A stretch of DNA of 64,000 bases from Acetobacteraceae bacterium (lineage in GTDB: Bacteria > Pseudomonadota > Alphaproteobacteria > Acetobacterales > Acetobacteraceae). The notes beneath the pieces were generated by a model that saw only the letters and a list, made by a program, of their open reading frames with translations, was not told the DNA's origin and did not search any database. The position numbers and the translations under genes are program-made. Each line of letters begins with the position of its first letter. Position 1 is the first letter of the stretch. Below are positions 40,168-48,541 of this stretch, piece by piece. The stretch lies in NCBI GenBank assembly GCA_027451405.1, contig DAIDJM010000065.1, positions 1-64,000 of the forward strand. The letters are read 5' to 3'.

Positions 40168-42497
40168 TGCGGCGGGTTTTGCGCTGGGTATTCGGGCTCG
40201 GGCTTGCGCTGGCGCTGCTCGTGCTCGTGGTGGCGGGCGGGGTCGCGGCTTACGGCTATCATGTGCTGCAGGCATCGCTGCCGGCGCTCAAGGGCACGCG
40301 GGCGCTGACGGGGCTTGGCGCCCCTGTGACGGTCGCGCGGGATGCCGGCGGTGTGCCGGCGATCACCGGAGGAAGCCGGACCGATCTGGCGCGGGCGCTC
40401 GGGTTCCTGCACGGGCAGGAGCGGTTTTTCCAGATGGATCTGCTGCGGCGGGACGGGGCCGGGGAGCTTGCGGCGCTGGTGGGTCCGGGCGCGCTGCCGG
40501 TGGACCGGCTGCACCGGGTGCACCGGTTCCGGGCGCGGGCGGCGGCGATTCTGGCTGCCATGCCGGCGGCGGACCGGGGGCTGCTGGACGCGTATGTGGC
40601 CGGGGTGAATGCGGGGCTGGCGGCGCTGGGGCACGCGCCTTGGGAATACACGCTGCTGCGCCAGGCGCCGGCGCCCTGGACCGCGGCCGATACGCTGCTC
40701 GTGGTCGATGCGATGTATTTCGATCTGCAGGCGAGCGGGCCGGCGGGGCAGTTGCAGCGCGCGGCGGCGGAGGCGGCGTTGGGACCCGCGATGGCGGATT
40801 TCCTGTTTCCGCGCAGCACGGCCGAGGACGCGCCGATCGATGGCAGCGTGATCCCGGAGCCGCCGATCCCGGATACCGGGGCACGGCCCGCGGCGGGGCC
40901 GGCGCCGGCGCCGGCGCCGGCGCCGGCCGAGCATGGCTCCAACAATTTCGCGGTGGCCGGGCGGCTGACCGGGACCGGGGCGGCGATGCTCGAGAACGAC
41001 ATGCATCTCGCGCTGCGGGTGCCGAACATCTGGTTCCGGGCGCGCATGACCATCCCGGGGAAGCTCGATCTGAACGGGGTGACGCTGCCCGGGACGCCGT
41101 TCCTGGTGGCGGGGAGCAATGGCCGCGTCGCCTGGGGGTTCACCGACAGCTACACCGAGACCGGGGACGCGGTGGTGCTGCAGATGCTGCCGGGCGATCC
41201 GCCGCGCTACGCGACGCCGTCGGGGCCGCAACCGATCGAGACCCAGCATGAAAGCCTGTGCGCGGCGGGCGGCGGCTGCCAGGATTTTCCGGTGCGCGAG
41301 ACCATCTGGGGGCCGATCGAGGGCACGGACGCGCAGGGGCGGCCGGTGGCGTGGCGCTGGGTGGCGCACGATCCGAACAGCATCCGGATCGGTGGAATGC
41401 TGGGGCTGGAGCAGGCGCAGGACGTGGCCTCGGCCCTGGCGGCGGCGCACGAGGCGGGGATCCCGGCGGAGAATCTGCTGGTGGCGGATGCCGCGGGGCA
41501 TATCGCCTGGACCATCATCGGGCAGGTGCCGCGGCATCACGGGCTCGAGGCGGGGATCCCGCAATCCTGGGCCGATGGGCAGCATGGCTGGGACGGGTAT
41601 CTGGCGCCGGCGGAGGTGCCGGTGGTGCGCGATCCGGGCTCGGGTCGGCTATGGAGCGCCAATGCGCGGGTGGTGGGCGGAGCGGCGCTCGCGCTCCTCG
41701 GCGACGGCGGTTACGCCTGGGGGGCGCGGGCGCAGAAGATCCGCAACGATCTGCTGGCGCGGCCGAGCTTCTCGGAGCGCGATCTGCTGGCGATCGCGAC
41801 GGACGCGGAGGCCGCGGTGCTCGTGCCATGGCAGAAGCTGATGCTGGAGGCGATCGCGGCGCATCCGCAATACGGTTCGTTGCGGCCGGCGGTGGAAGCC
41901 TGGGGCGGGCGCGCGTTGCCGGAGTCGGTGGGGTATCGGCTGGTGCGGCGGTTCGAGCTGGCCTCGGTGCGGCTGATTTACGCGGGGCTGACGCAGCCGC
42001 TCGGGGAAGAGATCCGGCTGCCGGGGAGTGCGCCGCGACCGGCGGAGCGGCTGCTGGAGGCGCGGCCGGGATGGGTGCCGGCGCCGTTTCACAGCTGGGA
42101 TGAACTGACCGGGCGCGCGCTGGCCCGGGTACTGACGGAGGTGCAGAGCACGAAGGGGGGACTGGCGGGCTTCACCTGGGGGGCGGTCAATCGCACCGGG
42201 ATCGGCAATCCGCTGGCGGCTTTCGTGCCGGGGCTGCGGGCGCTGACCGATCCACCCGATGTGCCGGTGGCGGGCGATTCGATCGTGCCGCGGGTGGCGA
42301 TCCCCGGGTTCGGCGCGTCGGAGCGGATGGTGGTGAGCCCGGGGCATGAGGCGAGCGGGATTCTCGAGATGCCGGCAGGGCAGTCGGACAATCCGCTGTC
42401 GCCCTATTACCTGGCGGGCGAGGCGGATTGGGTCGACGGGCGGCCCGCGCCGCTGCTGCCGGGGCCGGCGCGGTGGACGCTGACGCTGACACCGTAA
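40167..42497 (+). CDS. Penicillin acylase family protein (Ntn hydrolase, S45)
   Basis: The 776-residue protein has an N-terminal membrane anchor (VFGLGLALALLVLVVAGGVAAYG) and then a pro-enzyme in the penicillin G acylase / AHL acylase family. Ser258 in EHGSNNFAVAG is the expected autoprocessing nucleophile, preceded by a low-complexity APAPAPAPA linker where the alpha and beta chains would be split. The conserved beta-chain motif MLENDMHLALRVPNIWF follows. It probably hydrolyses amide bonds of acyl-homoserine lactones, N-acyl amino acids or beta-lactams in the periplasm. The gene overlaps mntR by one base. Confidence 0.92.
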   Translation: MRRVLRWVFGLGLALALLVLVVAGGVAAYGYHVLQASLPALKGTRALTGLGAPVTVARDAGGVPAITGGSRTDLARALGFLHGQERFFQMDLLRRDGAGELAALVGPGALPVDRLHRVHRFRARAAAILAAMPAADRGLLDAYVAGVNAGLAALGHAPWEYTLLRQAPAPWTAADTLLVVDAMYFDLQASGPAGQLQRAAAEAALGPAMADFLFPRSTAEDAPIDGSVIPEPPIPDTGARPAAGPAPAPAPAPAEHGSNNFAVAGRLTGTGAAMLENDMHLALRVPNIWFRARMTIPGKLDLNGVTLPGTPFLVAGSNGRVAWGFTDSYTETGDAVVLQMLPGDPPRYATPSGPQPIETQHESLCAAGGGCQDFPVRETIWGPIEGTDAQGRPVAWRWVAHDPNSIRIGGMLGLEQAQDVASALAAAHEAGIPAENLLVADAAGHIAWTIIGQVPRHHGLEAGIPQSWADGQHGWDGYLAPAEVPVVRDPGSGRLWSANARVVGGAALALLGDGGYAWGARAQKIRNDLLARPSFSERDLLAIATDAEAAVLVPWQKLMLEAIAAHPQYGSLRPAVEAWGGRALPESVGYRLVRRFELASVRLIYAGLTQPLGEEIRLPGSAPRPAERLLEARPGWVPAPFHSWDELTGRALARVLTEVQSTKGGLAGFTWGAVNRTGIGNPLAAFVPGLRALTDPPDVPVAGDSIVPRVAIPGFGASERMVVSPGHEASGILEMPAGQSDNPLSPYYLAGEADWVDGRPAPLLPGPARWTLTLTP
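40897..40930 (+). repeat. GCGCCGGC-type microsatellite in the acylase linker
   Basis: A run of GCGCCG units encodes the Ala-Pro linker of the penicillin-acylase family protein. Six-base units allow in-frame length change. It sits just before the autoprocessing serine (codon 258). Confidence 0.75.
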
Positions 42498-42563
42498 CGC
42501 CGTGTAAAAGCGAGCACGAAGCAACTGGACAAGGCTCGCCTCACGCTCCCATCCTATGCCTCT

Positions 42564-43070
42564 ATGAGCGGCTTTGCCGGCACCGATTTTCTCGACGAAT
42601 CCACGCTGACGCAGGGCGTCATCGGGCGGCGGATCGCGGGCTGGCTGTTCGACGCGATCCTGATGGGGCTGATCTCCGGTCTTCTCTGGACGGGTTTGGT
42701 CCTGCTCGGTTTCCTCACCTTCGGTCTGGGCTGGTGGCTGCTGGGCGGCCTCTGGGTGGTTCCGATCGCCTACACGACGCTGTTCGTGTCCTCGACGATG
42801 CAGGCCACGCCCGGGCAGGCGGCGGCGGGGCTGGTCGTGGTGCGCGACGACGACCTGGAACGGCCGACGCCGGCGCAGGCGCTCGTTTATGCCGCCGGTT
42901 ACTGGATCACGCTGGCGCTCAGCGCGTCCCTGCTTTTCCTTCTGGCGTTCTTCTCCCGCCGCAAGCGCTGCCTCCACGACATCGTGGCCGGCGTGCTGGT
43001 GGCGCGGCGGGGTGGCGTGCCGGCGCTGCCGGCGGATTGGAGCTGGCGGCGCGGACCGGACGACCCATGA
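42564..43070 (+). CDS. RDD domain membrane protein
   Basis: The 168-residue protein has the RDD family (PF06271) pattern. The first helix is preceded by RRIAGWLFDAILMGL (the R..D pair), a second and third helix follow, and the closing motif is RRKRCLHDIVAGVLVA. RDD proteins are small membrane proteins, some acting as Na+/H+ antiporters, most uncharacterised. The stop overlaps the bpt start (ATGA). The start ATG at 42564 has a weak ribosome site. Confidence 0.88.
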   Translation: MSGFAGTDFLDESTLTQGVIGRRIAGWLFDAILMGLISGLLWTGLVLLGFLTFGLGWWLLGGLWVVPIAYTTLFVSSTMQATPGQAAAGLVVVRDDDLERPTPAQALVYAAGYWITLALSASLLFLLAFFSRRKRCLHDIVAGVLVARRGGVPALPADWSWRRGPDDP

Positions 43071-43843
43071 CCTACAAGCCGCCGCGGCGGCCGCAATTCT
43101 TCTACACCACGGCGCCGCTGCCCTGCCCCTATGTGGAAGGCCGCATCGAGCGGAAGGTGGTGACCGAAATCACCGGCCCCGATGCCGACGCGCTGCACGA
43201 CCGGCTCTCTCGCGCCGGCTTCCGGCGCAGCCACAACATCGCCTACGCGCCGGTCTGTCCGGCCTGTTCCGCCTGCGTGCCGATCCGCATCGCGGCCCGG
43301 CATTTCGAGCCGGGCGCCAGCCTCAAGCGCGTGGCACGGACGAACGCGGGCACCGAAGGGTTCGAAGTGCCGGCACGGGCGACTGCGGAACAATTCGCGT
43401 TGTTTCAGCGCTATCAGAATGCGCGCCATGGCGAAGGCGACATGGCGACCATGAGTTTCTACGATTTCCGCGCCATGGTCGAGGACACGCCGATCGAGAC
43501 CATCATGGTCGAATTCCGCGATCTCGAGGACCGGCTGGTCGGCGCGTGCCTGGCCGACCGGCTCGGTGACGGACTCTCGGCGGTCTACAGTTTTTTCGAG
43601 CCGGCGCTGGCGCGGCGTTCGCTCGGCACGTTCGCGATCCTGTGGCTGATCGCGCGGGCCAAATCGCTCGGCCTGCCTTACGTGTATCTGGGCTACTGGG
43701 TGCCGGAGAGCCGTAAGATGGCCTACAAGGCGCGCTTCCGGCCGAGCGAGATCCTGAGCGGCGGCGTCTGGCGTACGCTGACGGAGGCGGAACTTTCGGG
43801 TGATTTCAGTCGCTCGGGGACGCTGCTGGTGCCGGCGGGGTGA
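43067..43843 (+). CDS. bpt: Aspartate/glutamate leucyltransferase (bacterial N-end rule)
   Basis: Bpt adds leucine from leucyl-tRNA to proteins with N-terminal Asp or Glu, marking them for ClpAP through ClpS. The 258-residue protein has the N-terminal ATE domain with SHNIAYAPVCPACSACVPIRI and the C-terminal Ate1-like domain with VYSFFEP and YVYLGYWVPESRKMAYKARFRP. The start ATG at 43067 overlaps the RDD stop. Length and motifs fit Bpt rather than the arginyl transferase Aat. Confidence 0.94.
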   Translation: MTYKPPRRPQFFYTTAPLPCPYVEGRIERKVVTEITGPDADALHDRLSRAGFRRSHNIAYAPVCPACSACVPIRIAARHFEPGASLKRVARTNAGTEGFEVPARATAEQFALFQRYQNARHGEGDMATMSFYDFRAMVEDTPIETIMVEFRDLEDRLVGACLADRLGDGLSAVYSFFEPALARRSLGTFAILWLIARAKSLGLPYVYLGYWVPESRKMAYKARFRPSEILSGGVWRTLTEAELSGDFSRSGTLLVPAG

Positions 43844-43958
43844 GCATCATCGTTTCCTGAGGCGACGCGCGTCCGGCTCAGCCATGCCTCGGCCCGCCGG
43901 AGGCGATCGTGGTAGGTCTTCGGCGGCGTCCGTCCGGTCCGGCTGAGAGGAGTTCGTC

Positions 43959-44636
43959 ATGCATCATCCGGCTTGCGGCTGCTGGTCGCGACGGTCGATC
44001 CTGGCGGCTGCCGCGTCCGTGGCGTTTCTGCCGGCGCGCGGCGCGCCAGCGCCGGTGCCGAGCCGCGAGACGCCGGCGGAGGCGCAGGCCGCGCTGCTCG
44101 CGGGGAACCGCCGCTTCATGGCCCACGATCTGCGGGCCTGCACCGAGGATCTCGCGACGCTGCGGCAATCCACGAAGGCGTCCCAGGCACCGTTTGCTGC
44201 GGTTCTCGCCTGTTCGGATTCGCGTGTGCCGGTCGAAATGATTTTCGACCAGACCATCGGCAGGATTTTCGTGGCGCGGGTGGCCGGCAACGTCGCGAGC
44301 GCGGAAGTGATTGCCAGCCTGGAATATGGCGCCGCGGTGCTCGGCACGCGCACGATCCTCGTGCTCGGCCACGGCAATTGCGGCGCGGTGGCGGCCGCGA
44401 TGGCGGGAAAGCCGGCGCCGGGGCAGATCACCGCGCTCTACCGTTCGCTGCGGCCGGCGATCGACGAGGCGGGCGGCGACCTGGTTCGCGCGATCGAGGC
44501 CAATGCCCGGATTCAGGCGAAGCTGCTGCGGGATTCCTCGCCGGTGCTGGCCGGGCTCGTGGGTGCGGGCAAGCTCGGGATCTCGGCCGGCTATTACGAT
44601 CTTGCAACCGGTGAGGTGCGCCTCCTGGGCGCCTGA
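43959..44636 (+). CDS. Beta-class carbonic anhydrase with a Tat-type signal peptide
   Basis: This enzyme hydrates CO2 to bicarbonate. The 225-residue protein has the twin-arginine motif SRRSILAAAASVAFLPARGA at the N terminus, so it is probably exported folded to the periplasm. Zinc ligands are Cys85 and Asp87 (with Arg89) in LACSDSRVP, plus His138 and Cys141 in LGHGNCGAV. A ribosome site (GAGAGGAG) lies before the ATG. Periplasmic beta carbonic anhydrase may help buffer the periplasm or assist acid tolerance. Confidence 0.93.
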   Translation: MHHPACGCWSRRSILAAAASVAFLPARGAPAPVPSRETPAEAQAALLAGNRRFMAHDLRACTEDLATLRQSTKASQAPFAAVLACSDSRVPVEMIFDQTIGRIFVARVAGNVASAEVIASLEYGAAVLGTRTILVLGHGNCGAVAAAMAGKPAPGQITALYRSLRPAIDEAGGDLVRAIEANARIQAKLLRDSSPVLAGLVGAGKLGISAGYYDLATGEVRLLGA

Positions 44637-44683
44637 TTCGGGCCCCTGCCCAACGCGGACCAACGGTGTTTCACTGCCGGACC

Positions 44684-45415
44684 ATGACCGATTCAAGCGC
44701 GATCGTGCTCGCGGCCGGACTGGGCCGGCGCATGCGCCCGCTCACCGAGGAACTGCCGAAACCCTTGCTCATGCTCGGCGGGCGCACCTTGCTCGATTAT
44801 GCGCTCGACCGGTTCGCCGAGGCCGGCATCGCGCGCGTGGTGGTCAATGCGCATTGGCGGGCGGAGCTGCTGCGCGCGCATCTGGCCGAGCGGGCGCGGC
44901 CGCCCGAGACGCGGCTGCGGGTCGAGCCGGAATTGCTCGACACGGGAGGCGCGGTGGCGGCGGCGCTCGCCGACGGGATGCTCGGCGAGGGGCCGGTTTT
45001 CGTCGCCAATGGCGACAGTCTGCTGCTCGACGGGCCGCGTCCGACCCTCGCCCGGCTCGCCGAGGCGCTGACCGAGGCGCACGATGTGGCCATTCTGCTC
45101 GCCCGAGCCTGTCAGGTGCGGGCCGATGTCGGGGCCGGTGATTTCTTTCTCGATTCCTGGGGCCGGCCGCGCCGGCGCGGCGAACGCGAGATCGCGCCCT
45201 ACGTGTTCGCCGGCGTCACGCTGGCCCGCCCCGCCTGCTTCGCCGGGCTGAACGGGCCGGCCTTCTCCATGAACGCGGTATGGGACCGGGCGATCGCGGC
45301 GGGGCGGCTCGCGGCGGTGGTGCATGACGGGCTCTGGTTCCATCTGAGCCGGCCGCCGGATCTGGAAGAGGCCGAGCATCAGCTCGCCGCGCAGATCACC
45401 GGGGTGACGACGTGA
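44684..45415 (+). CDS. murU: Nucleotidyltransferase, MurU-like
   Basis: The 243-residue sugar-1-phosphate nucleotidyltransferase opens SSAIVLAAGLGRRMRPLTEELPKPLL, a nucleotide-binding signature, and keeps VANGDSLL with the metal-binding aspartate. In related bacteria MurU, with the kinase AmgK, makes UDP-MurNAc in cell-wall recycling, and the usual order is tsaE-amgK-murU-addB. Here amgK and tsaE are absent upstream, so the MurU call rests on the protein and the addB neighbour. The GTG at 44666 is an alternative start; ATG at 44684 is preferred. Its stop overlaps addB (GTGA). Confidence 0.85.
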   Translation: MTDSSAIVLAAGLGRRMRPLTEELPKPLLMLGGRTLLDYALDRFAEAGIARVVVNAHWRAELLRAHLAERARPPETRLRVEPELLDTGGAVAAALADGMLGEGPVFVANGDSLLLDGPRPTLARLAEALTEAHDVAILLARACQVRADVGAGDFFLDSWGRPRRRGEREIAPYVFAGVTLARPACFAGLNGPAFSMNAVWDRAIAAGRLAAVVHDGLWFHLSRPPDLEEAEHQLAAQITGVTT

Positions 45416-48348
45416 GCGCGGTTCGCCCACGCATCGCGACGATCCCGCTGGATGCGCCGTTCCTGGAGCGGCTCGCGCAATGGTGGCTGAGGGAAGGGGG
45501 CGAGGCTTTCGCCGATGCGCTGTTCCTGCTGCCGACGCGGCGGGCGGCGCGCGGGCTTGGCGAGGCCTTGCTGCGGGCGAGCGAGGGGCGGGCCCTGCTG
45601 TTGCCGCGCATCACCGCGCTCGGCGCGATCGACGAGACGCCGCTGGCGCTCGCCGGGCGGCTGGTGGCGCCGCCGCCGGTCGATCCGGCCAGGCGCCTGG
45701 CGGTGCTGTCGCGCTGGATCCTGGCGATGCGCGGCGCCCATGGCGCGCCGGAGACCGCGGACCGGGCCTGGCGTCTCGCCGCCGAGCTTGCGGCGCTGCT
45801 CGACGAGGCGGCGCGGGCGGAGATCGATCTCGCGGACGGGCTGCCGCTCGCGGTCGCCGGCGACCTCGCGACGCATTGGGCGGTGACGCTGGATTTCCTG
45901 GCGATCGTGACGCGGCAATGGCCGGCCTGGCTCGCCGAGCAGGGGCTGGCCGATCTGGCCGCGTCGCAGATCGCGAGCCTCGATGCGCAGGCACGGGCCT
46001 GGCGGGAGGCGCCGCCCGCCCATCCCGTGATCGCGGCCGGCAGCACGGGCGCCATTCCGGCCGTCGCGCGGCTTTTGCACGTGGTGAGCCGGTTGCCGCG
46101 CGGGCAGGTCGTGCTGCCCGGGCTCGATCTCGAGCTCGACGAGGCGAGCTGGGAGGCGCTGACCGACACGCATCCGCAGGCGAGTCTGCGGCGGCTGCTG
46201 CGCGCGCTCGATGCGCGCCGCGGGGATGTGGAAAGCTGGGGCGGGACGGAGACCGGCCGGGCGGCCCTGTTCCGCCGGGCGCTGCTGCCGGCCGGGAGCC
46301 TCGCGCAATGGCAGAGCGGGGCGGCGCCGGACACGGATGGGATCGCGCTGCTGCCGTGCCGCGACGAGGCCGAAGAGGCGCTCGCGGTCGCGCTCGCGCT
46401 GCGGAGCGCGATCGAAAAACCCGGCGCGCAGGCCGCGCTGATCACGCCCGATCGGGGGCTCGCGGCGCGGGTGGCGGCGGAATTGCTCCGGTTCGGCATC
46501 GTCGCCGATGACAGCGCGGGCGAGGCGCTGGCCGAGACGCCGCCCGCCCTGTTCCTGCGGCTGCTGGCCGATGCGGTCATGCGCGGCCTGCCGCCGGTGC
46601 CGCTGCTGGCGCTGCTGAAGCATCCGCTCGCCGCGGCGGGATTGGCGCCCGCGCGTTGCCGGGCCGAGGCACGGCGGCTCGAGCGCGACTGTCTGCGCGG
46701 CGCGCGGGCGGCGCCGGGGCTGCAGGCGATGCGCCGGCAGGGCGGGGATGGCGCGTTTCTCGATCGGCTGGCGGGCTGCCTCGCCCCGCTGCTCGCGCTG
46801 GCGCCGGATCGACCGGTGGCGCCAGCCGCGACATTGCTCGCGCTGATCGAAGCGGCCGAGGCGCTCGCGGCCACCGATGAGCAGCCGGGGGCCGAGCGCC
46901 TTTGGTCCGGCGAGGAGGGCGCGGCCCTCGCCGAGCATCTGTCCGCGCTGCTGGAGGCTTTCGGCGATCTGCCGCCGGAGCCTCCGGCCCGGCTGCCCGA
47001 TCTGTTGGCGGCGGCGCTGGCCGGGATCGCGGTGCGGACACGCCGCGCGGTGCGGGGGCGCGAGGGGGCTGAGCATCCGCGCATCTTCATCTGGGGGCGG
47101 CTCGAGGCGCGGCTGCAAGCGGTCGATCTTGCCGTATTGGGCGGGCTTGCCGAGGGGAGCTGGCCCGAGGCGGCCGATCCGGGGCCCTGGCTCAGCCGGC
47201 GCATGCGCGAGGCGGTCGGGCTGCCCTCGCCCGAGGAGGCGATCGGGCTGGCGGCGCACGATTTCGTCTCGGTCTGCTGCGCGGCGGGGGAGGTTGTGCT
47301 GGCCGTTCCGGCCCGGCGCGAGCGGGCGCCGTCGGTGCCGTCGCGCTGGGTGGTGCGGCTCGAGGCGATGCTGCGCGGGCAGGGGGCCCGGCTGGCGGTG
47401 CATGACGCGCTGGCCTGGGCGCGGGCGCTCGATCTGCCGGCCGGACCGGCGCGGCCGGTGGCGCCCCCGCAGCCACGGCCGCCTGTGGCGCTGCGGCCGC
47501 GGAAGCTGAAGGTGACCGAGATCGAGACCTGGCTGCGGGATCCTTATGCGATCTACGCGAAGCATGTGCTGCAGCTGCGGCCGCTCGAGCCGCTGGAACC
47601 AGGGGTGGGCGCGGTCGAGTTCGGGCAAATCGTGCATGACGGGCTCGCCCGCTTCTATCGGGAGCATGGGGCGGCGTGGCCGGAGGGGGCGGCCGGGCGG
47701 CTGCGGCGGGCGATGGACGAGGCGCTGGAAGCGGCGGCGATGCCGGCTTCGTCCTGCGCCTGGTGGCGCCCGCGCTTGCGGCGGATCGCGGATTGGGTGG
47801 CTGAGACCGAGGTGAAGCGACGTGTGCTGAACCCGCCGGCTGCCCTCTGGGCCGAGATTCCCGGGCGCTGGGATTTCGAGGCGCCGGGCGGCCTCTTTAG
47901 CCTCAGAGGTCGCGCCGACCGGATCGAGCGGCGCCCGGAAGGCGGCTTGGCGGTCATCGACTACAAGACCGGCGAGGTGCCGAGCGAGGCCCAGGTCGAG
48001 CGGGGGGAGTTCCCGCAATTGCCGCTCGAGGCCGCGATGCTGCAAGCGGGCGCGTTCGGGGAGGTGCCGGCGGGCAGCGTGGTGGAGCTCGCCTACTGGA
48101 AAATCTCGGGCGGGCGGGAGCCGGGCGCCGAGACGCGTCTGTTCGAGGGCGATGCCGCAAGGCTTGCGGCCCAGGGCACCATTGCGCGGGAACGGCTGGC
48201 CGCGCGGATCGCGGCTTATGACCGCTTCGAGCAGGCCTATCTGGCGCAGCCGCACCCGGAGGCGGTGCCGCGCTTCGGAAAATACGGTCAGCTGGCGCGG
48301 GCGGCGGAGTGGATGGGGCTGGGTGTGGGGGAGGATTCAGGGTTCTGA
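45412..48348 (+). CDS. addB: Double-strand break repair protein AddB
   Basis: AddB is the partner of AddA in the AddAB helicase-nuclease that processes DNA ends for RecA loading. The 978-residue protein has the alphaproteobacterial AddB layout: an inactive UvrD-like helicase fold (FLLPTRRAARGLGEALL near residue 40) and a C-terminal PD-(D/E)XK nuclease domain. The latter shows GRADRIERR and VIDYKTGEV (about residues 835-860). The start is GTG at 45412, overlapping murU. The expected next gene, addA, is not here: a REP-like element and the converging otsA operon follow. Confidence 0.95.
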   Translation: MSAVRPRIATIPLDAPFLERLAQWWLREGGEAFADALFLLPTRRAARGLGEALLRASEGRALLLPRITALGAIDETPLALAGRLVAPPPVDPARRLAVLSRWILAMRGAHGAPETADRAWRLAAELAALLDEAARAEIDLADGLPLAVAGDLATHWAVTLDFLAIVTRQWPAWLAEQGLADLAASQIASLDAQARAWREAPPAHPVIAAGSTGAIPAVARLLHVVSRLPRGQVVLPGLDLELDEASWEALTDTHPQASLRRLLRALDARRGDVESWGGTETGRAALFRRALLPAGSLAQWQSGAAPDTDGIALLPCRDEAEEALAVALALRSAIEKPGAQAALITPDRGLAARVAAELLRFGIVADDSAGEALAETPPALFLRLLADAVMRGLPPVPLLALLKHPLAAAGLAPARCRAEARRLERDCLRGARAAPGLQAMRRQGGDGAFLDRLAGCLAPLLALAPDRPVAPAATLLALIEAAEALAATDEQPGAERLWSGEEGAALAEHLSALLEAFGDLPPEPPARLPDLLAAALAGIAVRTRRAVRGREGAEHPRIFIWGRLEARLQAVDLAVLGGLAEGSWPEAADPGPWLSRRMREAVGLPSPEEAIGLAAHDFVSVCCAAGEVVLAVPARRERAPSVPSRWVVRLEAMLRGQGARLAVHDALAWARALDLPAGPARPVAPPQPRPPVALRPRKLKVTEIETWLRDPYAIYAKHVLQLRPLEPLEPGVGAVEFGQIVHDGLARFYREHGAAWPEGAAGRLRRAMDEALEAAAMPASSCAWWRPRLRRIADWVAETEVKRRVLNPPAALWAEIPGRWDFEAPGGLFSLRGRADRIERRPEGGLAVIDYKTGEVPSEAQVERGEFPQLPLEAAMLQAGAFGEVPAGSVVELAYWKISGGREPGAETRLFEGDAARLAAQGTIARERLAARIAAYDRFEQAYLAQPHPEAVPRFGKYGQLARAAEWMGLGVGEDSGF

Positions 48349-48394
48349 AAGCGGTAGGCGTTCTTTGATGGCCTCCCTTTGATTGCTTCCCTGA

Positions 48395-48500
48395 TTGCCT
48401 CCCACGGGCAGAGGCTCCGCCTCTCTTGCGTCCGGTTCTTCGACAGATGACGCACCGGCGGCAAGCCACTGGGGCCGAAAGGCCCCAGACCCCGCCGGCA
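48395..48500. repeat. GC-rich palindromic element (REP-like), copy 3
   Basis: Stem AGAGGC-TCC-GCCTCT (48410-48424) is followed by CTGGGGCC-GAAA-GGCCCCAG (48469-48488). It lies between the converging addB and otsA genes. The rest of this 193-base gap has no gene, only short direct repeats such as GATTGCTTCC/GATTGCCTCC. Confidence 0.75.
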
Positions 48501-48541
48501 CGCATCAACCAAAACGCATCCGGCTTAAAAACGGAACCTTT

